Assembly: GCA_963580455.1 (NCBI GenBank)
Contig: OY756967.1
Coordinates: forward strand, 16,104,022 to 16,168,021
From: Euonymus europaeus
Lineage: Eukaryota; Streptophyta; Magnoliopsida; Celastrales; Celastraceae
DNA: 64,000 nt
Reading direction: 5' to 3'
The notes beneath the pieces were generated by a model. The model worked only from the letters and a program-made list of their open reading frames with translations. It did not search any database and had not been told where the DNA came from. Both the position numbers and the translations under genes were made by a program. Shown one piece after another: positions 24,203-36,300 of the stretch (its first letter is position 1; each line of letters opens with the position of its first letter).

Positions 24203-25276
24203 TCATGTATTTGAGTTGACTAACCTCAATAGTCTTTTCTTCACAATTGACAACAGTGTTTCATCATCAGAAGAAAGTTCTTGCGGCTCCACATTGCTTT
24301 TTCTTGTTAATTTAGTGATAGATTTCTGTGGTAACAACATAGCGTCTTCAATTCTGTTTTTCCCACGGTGTTGGTCCTTCTTGATAATTGTCTCTGCATT
24401 GTTTTCAATCACTTGTGTGACTTTGAAAATTTTTGTTTTGAAATCTTCTCCTCGGTTTCCAACTGTGACTGTAAATTTATATTTCTGTCCAACAATATTT
24501 TCCATCACTGCTGGAATCAAATTTCGATTTGAGCCTGTCATAGAACAGAGAGTATTTGCTGGAACTTTGATCAATCTTTCAACATGTTTTCCAAAGATAA
24601 GAAACTTTGCAGTTCCTGTTTTGTCTTCAACCTCTAAGCAGAGCTTGTACATGTAAATAATGTTGATATAATTAACATGGGTTAGTATGTGTTTTTGTTT
24701 GTATAGCAAGTAATTTCGTTGAATCAATGCCAATCATGTTGAAATTGTTCATCGGAATTTCATTGTTTGACTCTTGAGATTCCTTGATGATAGACCAAGA
24801 TCCCAAACGGATCATGTTGTCACGCTCACATACTCTGAATGTTTTTCGGGCGGCTCCGACAAAGAAATTTGCAAAGTTATAAACTTTACCTTCAATCAAC
24901 AATTCCCTCATTCTTGGCACGTCTTCTTTCCTAATAGATGCTTGTATTGCTGTACCCTATATAAATAGTAGGAATTAATTATTTTAAAAAAGTATTAGAA
25001 ATATTAATTTATAATGGATAAATTCTATTGTCAATAGTTGAACATGGATTTACTCTATATGAGTAATAGACTTTCCATTGGCTTAATCAAATATATCTAG
25101 AATTGAAAAACTAAAGGAGAACATTAACTAACTTTTTCATCCAGCAATAACAAATCCAGACTCATCAGCTCATCCTGAAACTGCGGGTTTGTAGAATTCC
25201 ACATCCTAGCTACTCTGCACTTCACTTTTGATCCTTTTTGTCCTGTTTTCAGTTCGGCAAGTGGAGTATCTTCCAT
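24203..25276 (-). pseudogene. RPA70-like single-strand DNA-binding protein, copy B
   Basis: Minus-strand exon 1 (25133-25276) starts MEDTPLAELKTGQKGSKVKC and ends LDLLLLDEK at a GTTAGT donor. Exon 2 starts at 24956 (GTAIQASIRKEDVPRMRELL), reading on through FVGAARKTFRVCERDNMIRL and IPMNNFNMIG; this pair is the N-terminal OB-fold region (DUF223) of plant RPA70-like proteins. The C-terminal block (24203-24659) reads YKLCLEVEDKTGTAKFLIFG, LCSMTGSNRNLIPAVMENIV and FTVTVGNRGEDF, the Rep_fac-A C-terminal OB fold. Between them the middle domain and zinc-finger exon are deleted, and the last acceptor has changed from CAG to CAT. RPA binds single-stranded DNA in replication and repair; plant Helitrons often carry such genes. 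This copy looks non-functional. Confidence 0.8.
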
Positions 25277-25698
25277 TGTTTTGCGTTATACATGTGTTTT
25301 AAACTGAAAATCAGGGAGGTTAATGTCTGGGATTTTGAAGTTGAGGAATTTCGCAAGTACAATTTGAAAATATGAATGTATTGGAGTAATCATAACGTAG
25401 GAAAGGATAGAGAGACTAACCGAGATTGAAAGAGGGAGTAGTTATATGCAAGAGAGTGTATCGATTTCAGATGAAGACATCCGTTTATAAATGAAGGGTA
25501 GTTCCAAGATTGATTGAATGCAATATCTCGGTGGAGTGTGAGTCTTCGATATGACTTTTCATTATGTGGTGATAGTGTAAATAAGATAGAGTCATAGAGT
25601 GGTCATTTGTTATGCAGACGTGTAAGAGCAGATTGATTTACCTAATATATCACCTTTAGCTATTATCTTTAAATGAAGTTCAATCAGTGATATGTGTT
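25277..25698. other. 5' region of RPA-like gene
   Basis: About 420 bp upstream of the RPA-like start codon. It is present only in copy B and missing from copy C, where the gypsy element took its place. It may hold the promoter; I see no clear TATA box that I would assign. Confidence 0.3.
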
Positions 25699-27770
25699 GT
25701 TCTCTTTGTAGTTGAAGCTTGTAGAGTGTACCACTTAAATGTTATGTTTAATATTTAATAATCTTATTACAACCTTGGAAAATTCAAATGATGTAATTTA
25801 TTAATATTTTTATGTTTTATACACGTTTTATTTATAATTGATATTTTTTTCGTGATTATTAATGGTTTTTATTAGTTATTAACAACAAAAGCTGATCATC
25901 ACACATATTACTTTTGTAGTATTTTAAAATATTATCTCAAAGTCAATATTTGTTTGTTATGTTGAGAATTGCATTGTGTTAAGTTACTTGCAAAAATTGC
26001 ATGATAAATAATTAGGTTATTGAATTCATTTTGAACTGGTTTAGGTCGATTTATTTTAAGACAAAAAAGAGAATAGACTAATTAACAGGTTTATGTCTTT
26101 TTGTTTGTGTTTTATGTATAAATTTATGTTTGGACATATAAAGTACCGTTTGTCAAATGTAAGTGAGATGACGATGCTGTTTGGAGTTATTATTTTAAAA
26201 TTGGATTACATTTTATTTTTTACATGTTGATTGAGTATTATTTACTTTTTATTTTATTTATAGGATTGAATTTATGAAGTAGTTTAATTTCGAATTTCAT
26301 CATTTAATTTTTTTAAGTTATAATAATGAAAAACAATTGGATGTTATTTTTTGTAAGTTATATTTTGTGAAAATTCAATGTAATTTTTTTGTCAGTGTTT
26401 ATGATTGTATAAATAATTTAGGTAAGCTGAAGTAGTACGTAAATTAAATAAGTGGATAATTTTTATTTGCTAGATTTTTTTTAGTTGTGTAGTTTTTTAG
26501 TCGAGAATGTCAGTATTTTTTAATTTCTTAATATTTTGTTAATAAAATGCTCAGTTCCTAATTTTTAAATTTATGAAATTTGTAATATTTATTTATTAGT
26601 TGGAAACAATATAAATTTTTTATAAGACATTTTAATTAAGTTGGAAACTCATACATTATCAATTTTTAACACATTGTTACTCGCAAATGTTTTTGAGTGA
26701 GAGATGAGCATTTTATTTGTTGCGGATTCGGTATTTTTTTTAAATTTGTTTATCATAGTGATATATCTAATTATATATTTTACATATTATCTTTAAATTT
26801 TTTTGTTGCTTTATAAACTGATTTATGAGGTCATTGCGCATGTTTTAAAAAGTGAAGTACATGTTTTAAAGAGATAAGATTCTGAAAGTCTAGGGAGTAG
26901 TAAAATTCTTACTTGAAGCATAGGAGAAACGGCTTGTCAGAAGGTAGGGCCAGTAGCACCACAAAATTTTGTCTTTCACGCCTTAAAGCATGTTTGGGCA
27001 CAATATCCGGGATAAACATATCAAATATTACACTTACCGAGACTAAAATGAGTGATAGGTACTTACTCCTTTCATATCAACTGTGCACTTGATTTGTCTG
27101 CTTCATTTTTTTCTTCCGTGACTTTTTATTTTTTGGAAAGTCCAGCAAGCTATGTTCATATTTCAATTTTTTTTGTTTTTTTCCCAATTCGTGATATTTA
27201 CTTTGAGTTACAGATATTTAGTTTTCTTTTGATGTAGTTGTCTTGTTTTTGCTTTCCAAGTATCATACGTGGTATTTTTTAGCAGACTAAGGTACACGTG
27301 TGTGGTATTGGATAATATAACCAGTCAAAGTTAGTGGATCTTCGTCAGATATATTTCTTCTTCGACGATGAGAGTTAAGTGTTTAGTGTGTTTTTCATGG
27401 ATGGGTCTAGATCTTTTACCGTTTATATACACCATGGTGCGGTTTTGGTTGATGAGAGGTGTGAATATGTTGGATGACAAATAAGTTACTGGTTTGTTGT
27501 TGAGTTGGATTCATGGTGTAATTTTTTTTTTGGGAGTATCTTAGTAAGAGCCTAAACATCAATGAAGACTCTTCATCGATTTGCTATGTTAGAAGATCTT
27601 TTTGTTTTTGTTCTGGAAAAGTCGAGCTCTTTTATCCTCTTCGTTTTATGGACTTGTTGATTTATGGTCTTTTAGATGGTTTCATACACATCTACGTGTG
27701 TCATCAGCCTATTGAGATAGAGTCCTCCACTTCTGAGGTATTTTTCATTTGTTTTCTTTTGTTGTTTTCA
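25699..27770. repeat. Element H, PB1a segment, copy B
   Basis: It matches 45400-47462 over its full length with few differences. Most of it (25700-27350) is AT-rich and shows no gene; the right end carries PB1-like exon sequence on the plus strand. Confidence 0.9.
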
Positions 27771-27975
27771 TTTACATATTTGTGATGTTAGTGTGTGTTA
27801 ATTTTGTGAATTTTATGTGTAGGAAATTTGCTCAAATTTCGTTAAGAGCGGAAATGGTGGTATGATTGGTTGTTTTGGCCGTGTGTTTAATACTCTTGTT
27901 TTTTCTTGGCTTCACTTTTATGTTCCTGTGTGTGTTCGTTTCGTTTTATTTTTTAAAATTTCTAAATATGCTGTT
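27397..27975 (+). pseudogene. PB1-like domain exon (PB1a) and following exon, copy B
   Basis: The frame starts MDGSRSFTVYIHHG and shows the PB1-like pattern: IHHG, EYVG, ELDSWC, then after a frameshift in a T run EYLSKSLNINEDSSSICY, and near the end DGFIHIYVCHQPIE. The exon ends at 27737 (TCTGAG, then GTATTTTT). A second block after TGTGTAG at 27823 reads EICSNFVKSGNGGMIGCFGR and runs into the palindrome arm. A TGA replaces a glycine codon at about 27476. PB1-like domains occur at the N terminus of plant Mutator-like transposases; no catalytic region is seen. The copy at 47090-47430 has different lesions. Confidence 0.45.
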
Positions 27976-28085
27976 TAGAAAACCACAAAAACAGCATATT
28001 TAGAAATTTTAAAAAGTAAAACGAAACGAACACACACAGGAACATAAAAGTGAAGTCAAGAAAAACAAGAGTATTAAACACACGT
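27877..28085. repeat. Near-perfect palindrome, arms about 97-100 bp
   Basis: 27877-27976 is followed after 12 bases (AGAAAACCACAA) by its reverse complement at 27989-28085 with few mismatches. The right arm is the usual H sequence (compare 12709-12800 and 48080-48182), an intron-like region of the minus-strand PB1b gene; the left arm is the same sequence inverted. It marks a fold-back junction. Confidence 0.92.
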
Positions 28086-28279
28086 CCAAGTCCTTGTCCT
28101 TGTGGGTTGAAGCAGTAAGTTGCATTAAGATTTTGTTCTTCTTGTTCTAGAATATAGAGAAAATAAAATAAGTTTGATCTGTTAATTTTGAGTAGTAGTT
28201 AAGAAGTTTAAACTTACATGATTTGCTGGTTTGATTGAATTTCTTCTTGTTGATGCTTCATCGCTGTTGGAGAGAGTTT

Positions 28280-28754
28280 TGTTGCACCAAAATAATTCAA
28301 CATTCAACAATGGTAGCCTTCAACATTTAACAATGGTTGGTATTCAAGCTTGCCATTGTTGAATTTGTAAGCTTGTCATTGTTGAATATTTGTCTTTGCC
28401 GTTGCCGATATAAAGGCATGATCTCTTCTTTGTTAGTTACACCAAAAAATTTACAACAATTGTAGAGAGAAAGAGAGGGTGAGAGTGAGGGAGAAAAGAG
28501 AAGTTTTTGTGTTGAGAGATTTTTAGTTTTTCTCCTAGTTTCAAGAGAGAGTGTCATTATTCTCTCCTTGTTAAATTAGAGAGAAGGTTGCAATCCTCTG
28601 CTCCATAGTGAATTCTTCTATACTGGTCCGTGGTTTTTACCCTGTTCATTAAGGAGTTTTCCACGTAAAATCTGTGTGTCCCATTTAGCCTTTTACTATT
28701 TCAAGTTCATTGGAAGCTGTGATCCTGCTCTATCCAAATGGTCAATTTACAACA
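28280..28754 (+). repeat. 5' LTR of copia copy 2
   Basis: TGTTGCACC..TTTACAACA. The TATA-like box has the same CGATATAAAG change as copy 1, while the 3' LTRs have CTATATAAAG. It lacks one of the ATTCAACAATGG repeats. Confidence 0.95.
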
Positions 28755-28756
28755 AG

Positions 28757-28768
28757 TGGTATCGGAGC
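28757..28768 (+). other. Primer binding site, copia copy 2
   Basis: TGGTATCGGAGC, one mismatch from the tRNA-Met-complementary TGGTATCAGAGC. It is the best preserved of the three sites. Confidence 0.9.
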
Positions 28769-29050
28769 GATTGGTTGATTCGGGATTTGCTTATTCTCTT
28801 GAAATTCTTAGTATGCTCTGTGGTTGCAGCATTGTCTGACCTTCCACATCAGAAAAGTTTTCTTGAGATTATTGATCAAGTATTCATGCTACGGTTGTGT
28901 GGAAGTACTATCTAAAAGAAGTTCTGTATATGAAAGAGCGGTTATTTAATTTCGCGCCGTTTTAAACAAAAACCCCCCTCTCTTCCCTGGGAACCAATTT
29001 GGAGGTACTATTCATGGTACTGTTCACAAAGTACTTGGTTGTGATAAGCA

Positions 29051-32000
29051 ATGACATCAAAACATGAAATTGAGTAGTTCAATCGGAGTAATTTCTCATT
29101 TTGGAAATTGAAGATGAAGACTATCTTGAGAAAAGATAACTGTCTGGCGGCTATTGATAATAAGCCCACTGGAGTCACAGATGAAAAGTGGAGCGAAATG
29201 GATGGCACCACAATTGCCAATCTTCATTTAGCATTATCTGATGGTGTACTTTCAAGTATAGAAGAAAAGAAAACTGCAAAGGAGATTTGGGATCATCTCA
29301 CCAAACTATATGAGGCGAAGTCTCTTCACAACAAGATTTTTTTGAAAAGGAAACTCTACACTCTTCGTATGATTGAATATACTTCAGTGACAGGGCACAT
29401 CAACTCATTGAATACTATGTTTTCTCAATTCATATCGTTGGGATATAAAGTAGAACCAGTTGAACGTGCGGAACTTCTACTCCAAAGTCTACCAGACTCA
29501 TATGATCCACTCATCATCAACCTCACTAACAATGTTCTCATGGAGTACCTAGTCTTTGATGATATTGCCGCTGCTATTCTGAAAGAAGAAAATAGGCGCA
29601 AAAACAAGGTGGACAGGTTGGCCGGTTCACATCAAACTGAGGCTTTAACGATGGAAAGAGGAAGATCAATGGAACGTGGCTCAAGTGGGAGTCAAAATCA
29701 TAGCATATCCAAATCAAGGAGTAAGAAGAATTTTAAATGCTACTTTTGTGGCAAGAAAGGACACCTGAAGAAGGATTGTTGGAAGAAGAAGAACGAAGAG
29801 AAGAACTCTCAAGGAAATGTGGCAAGTACCCCCTATGATGGTGAAATTTTATATAATGAAGCAATGCCGATCACAGAAGGAGAAAGGAACTTTAGTGATA
29901 CCTGTATTATTGATTCAGGTGCTACATGGCACATGACCTCACGAAGAGAATGGTTTCATCAGTATAAACCAATCTCAGGAGGATCAGTGTTCATGGGTAA
30001 TGATCACATCCTGAAGATTGTCGGCATTGGAACCATCAAACTAAAAATGTATGATGGGACTGTTTACACTATCAAGGAGGTTCGACAAGTGGAGGGCCTG
30101 AGAAAGAATCTATTATCTTTGGGACAAATAGATAGTCTCGGTTACAAGATCCAAACTCAAGATGGGATAATGAAAATTATCCGGGGCGCACTTGTAGTTA
30201 TGTAGGTAGAAAAGCTGAATTCAAATTTATACAAGCTAAAGGGAGAAACTATACTTGAAGCAGAAGCATCTATTGTATCAAGTAGTTCAAAAGATGAACA
30301 TGCAATAAAGTGGCATCTCAAACTTGGACATATGTCTGAACGAGGATTGAGAATTCTTTCCGAGAAGAATTTACTCCCAGGTCTTACAAAGGTGACATTG
30401 CCCTTTTCTGAGCACTGTGTTACAAGTAAGCAGAATAGATTGAAATTCAGTCTATCCAGTTCCAGAAGCAAGGATATTCTAGAACTGATTCACTCTGATG
30501 TGTGGCAAGCACCGATGATATCTCTGGGAGGAGCAAAATACTTTGTCTCATTTGTTAATGATTATTCCAGAAGATGTTGGGTGTATCCCATCAAGAGGAA
30601 GATGGATGTGTTTCCAGTCTTCAAAATATTCAAAGCCCGAGTGGAACTTGAATCTGGTAAAAAGATCAAGTGCTTGAGGTCTGATAATGGAGGAGAATAC
30701 ACTGGTGATGAGTTTGATGTTTTCTGTAATAAAGAAGGCATCAAAAGACAGTTCACTACAGCATACACTCCTCAACAAAATGGAGTGGCAGAGCGGATGA
30801 ATAGAACCTTGTTAGAAAGAACAAGGGCAATGTTGAGAACTCCAGGCCTAGCAAAAGGCTTTTGGGCAGAGGCAATTAAAATCGACTGTTATCTGATAAA
30901 TCGGTCACCTTCGATTGCAATTGAATTGAAGACACCGATGGAGATGTGGACGGATAAACCAGCTGATTATTCAAGACTCCATACATTTGGAAGTGTTGTG
31001 TATGTGATGTTCAATGCCCAAGAAAGAACGAAGTTGGATCCAAAATCCAGAAAATGTATATTCTTGGGATATGCTGATGGAGTTAAGGGGTATCGCCTAT
31101 GGGATTCCACTGCCCATAAGGTTATTATCAGCAGGGATGTTATCTTTATAGAAGATAAACTGAAAGATAAAAGTGATGATAGCACGGAAAGACAAAATTC
31201 AGAGACTACAATAGTTCAGACGGAAGATAAGTCTGAGAAAGAAGTTGCTTCTGAAGCAGTGCCAGAGCATGAGGTACAAGAACATGTTGAGTCCAAGACA
31301 CAAGTTGAGGCTCCTACCGAGGTTCCAGAAATTTGGCGGTCAACTCGAGAGAAAAGAATGCCAGCGTGGCACTCAGATTATTTTACGGAGAGCAATGTTG
31401 CATACTGTCATTTAACAGAGGATGGAGAGCCATCAACTTTCCATGAAGCTAGAAATAGTTCAGAATCATCTCTGTGGATGACAGCAATGTAGGAGGAGAT
31501 TGAAGCTCTCCATAAAAACAACACTTGGAATCTTGTACCGTTGCCACGTGGAAGAAAAGCCATTGGTAACAAATGGGTTTACAAGATCAAGCGAGATAGT
31601 AATGATCAGGTGGAACGTTATCGTGCTCGATTGGTGGTGAAAGGATATGCTCAGAAAGAAGGCATTGACTTCAACGAGATATTTTCTCCGATGGTTCGAC
31701 TTACAACAGTCAGAGAAGTCCTGGCTATGTGTGCTACATTTGACTTATATTTGGAGCAGTTAGATGTTAAAACTGCATTTCTTCATGGAGAACTTGAAGA
31801 AGAAATTAGATATGCCTCAATCAGAAGGTTTTGCTGAAGAAGGCAAAAAGAACTCGGATTGCAAATTGAACAAATCTCTATATGGTCTCAAATAGGCGTC
31901 GAGATGTTGGTATAGGAGATTTGATTCCTTCATTATTAGCCTTGGGTACAATAGACTCAGTTCAGACCATTGTACGTACTACAAAAGGTTTGAGGGAGAT

Positions 32001-32755
32001 AATGACTTCATTATCTTGTTGTTGTACGTGGATGACATATTGGTAGCAAGCCCCAACAAAGATCGTATCCAAGAATTGAAGGCACAGTTGGCTAGGGAAT
32101 TTGATATGAAGGATCTGGGACCAGCAAACAAGATTCTAGGGATGAAAATTCACCGAGATAGAAATAGCAGAAAGATTTGGCTTTCACAGAAAAATTATTT
32201 GCAAAAGATCTTGCGACGCTTCAACATGCAAGGTTGCAAGCCCGTTTCTACCCCATTTCTTGCTAATTTCAAAATATCCTCAAGTATCTGTACTAGCAAT
32301 GAAGCAGAGAGGATGGAGATGTCTCGAGTACTGTATGCATCAGTAATGGGGAGTTTAATGTTCGCTATGATATGTACAAGACCAGACATTGCACAAGCAG
32401 TGGGAGTGGTTAGTCGATATATGGCGAATCCTGGTAAAGAGCATTGAAATACTGTGAAGAGGATTCTGAGATACATCAGAGGAACCTCAGATGCTGCATT
32501 ATGTTACAGAGGATCAGAATTTACTGTCAGGGGCTATGTGGATTCAGATTTTATGGGGGACAATGATAAAAGAAAATCTACTACAGGCTATGTGTTTACA
32601 TTGCAGGAGGAGCTGTAAGCTGGGTTTCAAAATTGCAAACTGTGGATATGCAAAAGATTCACACAGATAAAAACCTAGCAGATGTGATGACCAAGTCGAT
32701 CACCACTGACAAGTTTCAATGGTGTAGATCCTTATATGGTCTAGCAGAGGTCTAA
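29051..32755 (+). pseudogene. copia copy 2 gag-pol pseudogene
   Basis: Domains in order: gag (UBN2-type) with CCHC knuckle at about 29740-29780; protease DSGATWHMT; integrase with an intact D-D-E set (HSDVW, SDNGGEY, VAERMNRT); RT with LLYVDDILVAS at about 32016; truncated RNase H. The longest open stretches are 29108-30205 and 30332-31492. Lesions: codon-9 TAG (29075), a TAG at about 30203, TAG at 31490, a frame-shifting insertion near 31807, TAG at 31893, TGA at about 32446, and the 234-bp deletion that removes most of the RNase H C-terminal part. The first lesion, the frameshift and the 31893 stop are shared with copy 1. Confidence 0.95.
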
Positions 32756-32833
32756 GTAAGCATGATGGATCAGTGTAGAAAGAATGATGTGGAGACATGA
32801 TAGACTCTCAATCAAGTCTCCAAGTGGGAGAAA

Positions 32834-33301
32834 TGTTGCACCAAAATAATTTAACATTCAACAATGGTTGCCATTCAACAATGGTAGCCTTCAACATTCA
32901 ATAATGGTTGGTATTCAAGCTTGCCATTGTTGAATATTTGTCCTTGCCATTGCCTATATAAAGGCATGATCTCTTCTTTGTTAGATACACCAAAAAATTC
33001 ACAACAATTGTAGAGAGAAAGAGAGGGTGAGAGTGAGGGAGAAAAAAGAAGTATTTGTGTTGAGAGATTTTTAGTTTTTCTCCTAGTTTCAAGAGAGAGT
33101 GTCATTGTTCTCTCCTTGTTAAATTAGAGAGAAGGTTGTAATCCTCTGCTCCATAGTGAATTCTTTTATACTGGTCCGTGGTTTTTACCATGTTCATTAA
33201 GGGGTTTTGCGCGTAAAATCTGTTGTTCCATTTAGCCTTTTACTATTTTAAGTTCATTGGAAGTTGTGATCCTGCTCCATCCGAACGGTCAATTTATAAC
33301 A
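32834..33301 (+). repeat. 3' LTR of copia copy 2
   Basis: It follows the polypurine-like AAGTGGGAGAAA and starts TGTTGCACC; it ends ATAACA, a one-base change from ACAACA. AGTTT follows. Confidence 0.95.
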
Positions 33302-36300
33302 AGTTTCTGTTGTGATATTTGGTTTGTAAGCTTTCGCAAAAATGATATGTATCACTCTTGGTCTTTGGTCTTGTGTGTTTTTATATATTTGAGAAAATAT
33401 TTTAACTGTTTGCTTCTGTAGTTGATTGGTGTTTTTTTTTAATTTGTGGTAAATTATTGTTGATGTGATTGGTGTTTATTATTTGTTTGAATATTCTAGA
33501 ATTTCTTGTTCAGTATTTATTCCATAATTTTAGTGGTTTTTTTCGTATATCTAAAATTTTGTAGTTATATTTTTGGTGTTATTCCTTCACATTTTTTTAA
33601 AATTTTTTTTTTTTTAAATTGAAACTCTATTTTATACCGTAGTTTTTTGGTAAATTATTTTCACTAAGTTATCTTTATTTGCGTTTTTAACAGTTTATTT
33701 TGGATGGTTTTTCTTTAGATGATAACAATTTATGATATAGTTTAACTTTTGTAATTTTATGGTGATTTTCATCTAAAGTATAACGTCATTTATGATAACG
33801 TGTTTACTGAATTTATTAGGTTTACCTTTTACTATTTTAGGGCAATGATGTAATTCTTGTGTTGTCAATCATTTATTCTAACAACTTTCTGAATTATATT
33901 TGTCAGTGATTCCTTCTTAAATAAAGTAATGATATCATTCTATCGATCATTTGTCGAAGAAGTGGAGTATTTATTCATGGAGAGATATGGTGTTAATTTT
34001 ATTGTTAAACCAATCCAAGTATTCTGAAATAGTAAAAGGTAACTATAGAAGAGCTTAACTATAGAACTGAACTTGAAGCTCATTTAATACAGTCGTATAT
34101 AGAAGAACATGTGTATACATCTTTAATATGGAATTGAATGAATTTTTTTTCAGAATTGTTGTTACTGTTACATTTTTATAGAATGGTGATAAATTGTATT
34201 TGACATTATTAAATTGTATTTGACAAATATTTGCAAGATCCGAAATAAACTCACCTAAACTATTAGATTTTGTGATAGAGAGATGAGTAATAGAGCTACA
34301 ATGTTAAACATTGCCAAACTTATGATAGAGATGTTGACAGAACAACTGCGAATTGAAGATATACACACGCAAAAAGGTTTGATTCTTCCTGTATAGTTTT
34401 CAAGCTAAACGAATGAAATTCAAAATTCTAATAGCTAAATTGATGTAGTTGAGATATTGTCTCAAGTAATTTCAACATTTTTGGTTTGAGTTGAAACAAA
34501 TTACTCCAATTTGTTTCACCAATTGCACCAAGTTCAATCTCAACAACTGCAAATTGAAGATTAATGACTTGAGGAGAAATAAGCGATCTTGATTTTATGC
34601 GTTGCTATGTAGCTTGCAGAGTGAAGAATCGGAATGGACTGTCGTGGCAAGAGTTGATAAAACGAAGAACACTGAATTAGGTATGGTTGGACGATAAAGG
34701 AAGAAGACAAATGTTGCGAAGTTGCATTTAGAGCCTTATAAAAGAGAATTCAATTGAGGAAAGCAATGTAAGTGAAGATAGCAAATGAATTCTTATGAAA
34801 CCCAAAGAAAAATTTATGGAAAGGAAAAAAAGGTGGATGAATTGAGTTCTTCGATTAGTAATTTGTTCTCCCAATTGGTACAATCCTCTTTCTTTCTCTG
34901 TGAGAAACCCAGGAACACACTTGCTTATTCGATTTTTCAATAGCAGAGAAGATGCTACAAACCCAGCAAGTAATGCACAAAAGTAAACGCAAAAATGAAA
35001 AAATCAAAATCATAGCTAAAACATGTTAGCTTATAACAACAACAATAAAAATTAAAAGAATTAAATCAATTACAAAATAATGAAAATTACAGAAACAACC
35101 AAAAATACAAAATAGAAATGCCATTCAATAACAAAGATGATTCAAAAGAAACGGAGAAATAACTAACTGTACCAAAGAAAGTATATACGTTCATAATTAA
35201 CATACATTCATAATTAACATACACAACATAATCCAACAACAAAACACAAATAATTAACAAAAAAGTCATCTAGAATTCACAGAAAATTACGAAATACATA
35301 ATTGTAGCAAAGGAAAACCAAAAAAACAATATACGATCGCAATCTAATAACAAAAATAATTACCAAAATAATTACATTTATCTTTATTTGGGGCCGCAAA
35401 ATAAACGCGCAAGTGTATGGTTTATTATTTTATTTTTTTGCTTATCATTTTTTTTTATTTCTCGGTTTAGGGAATAGTTTACGAATTAATGATCGTAGAT
35501 AAAAAAATGTTTTTTTTGAATTTGTTTTAAACACAATCTATGTTTTTAAGTTGTGATCATATATTGAATTTTTTTTCCACAGTTTAGTTATGCAAATGTT
35601 TTTTTTATTATTTTACTTTGTTAGGTGTTGTTTAATTTATTTTTGTGTACAAATTTGTTTATTTAATTAATGTTTGCGTATTCTTTGCTTGTCTACATGT
35701 ATATATGTTTCACTTTATAATTATGCAAAATAATAATTAATGATTGTAGAATAAAATATATCACATTTTAAATTTTTTACTAAATTATGTTTTCGTTTTT
35801 TACAATTATTGTACACTGAGGTATTTCCCTTTTTTTTAATTTTGAAATATTTTTTGTTATTGGATTTTGAGCATTTTTTTTTTGGGTGTATTATTTAACT
35901 CTCGTAAATAATTAAATCATGACAAAAAATGGACAATAACAACAATTACGCGATCTATTATATATATTGAAATTTATTATCACTAATTGCTTTGTATTTT
36001 GTATATTTAGTTTTATAAATTTGATTTAATTGGTTTTCGATGCATCAATAACAATATAGTAAATTAGAATTTTAGTGTTAAAACCTTTTAATAGTATTTG
36101 CAACTTTAATTACTGTTAATCTAATTTGTAATTTACCGACCTTTTTGGAACACATATACTGATGTATTTAATATTAATGTCTGAGAAATATAAAACATAT
36201 TAAATATCATAACATGATATAATTTTAATAAGCAAAAGATTGAATTTTAAAGGTGACATTGATTCCAGTTTAATTAGCCAACTGTCAACAAAATGTGTTC

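Larger units (their letters stand above)
28280..33301 (+). mobile_element. Ty1/copia element, copy 2
   Basis: It is the same element as copies 1 and 3, with LTRs at 28280-28754 and 32834-33301 and AGTTT at 28275-28279 and 33302-33306. Relative to copy 3 it has lost 234 bp of the RNase H region, between two TGTGG motifs, joined at about 32640. Confidence 0.96.

Noticed and set aside
24216..24656. Plus-strand frame of about 146 residues, repeated at 36489-36926
   Set aside because: It is the antisense shadow of the RPA-like C-terminal exon, which has clear domain motifs on the minus strand.
28280..28400. CRISPR-like array from ATTCAACAATGG repeats
   Set aside because: The repeats are LTR U3 minisatellite units in a plant retrotransposon, without regular unique spacers.
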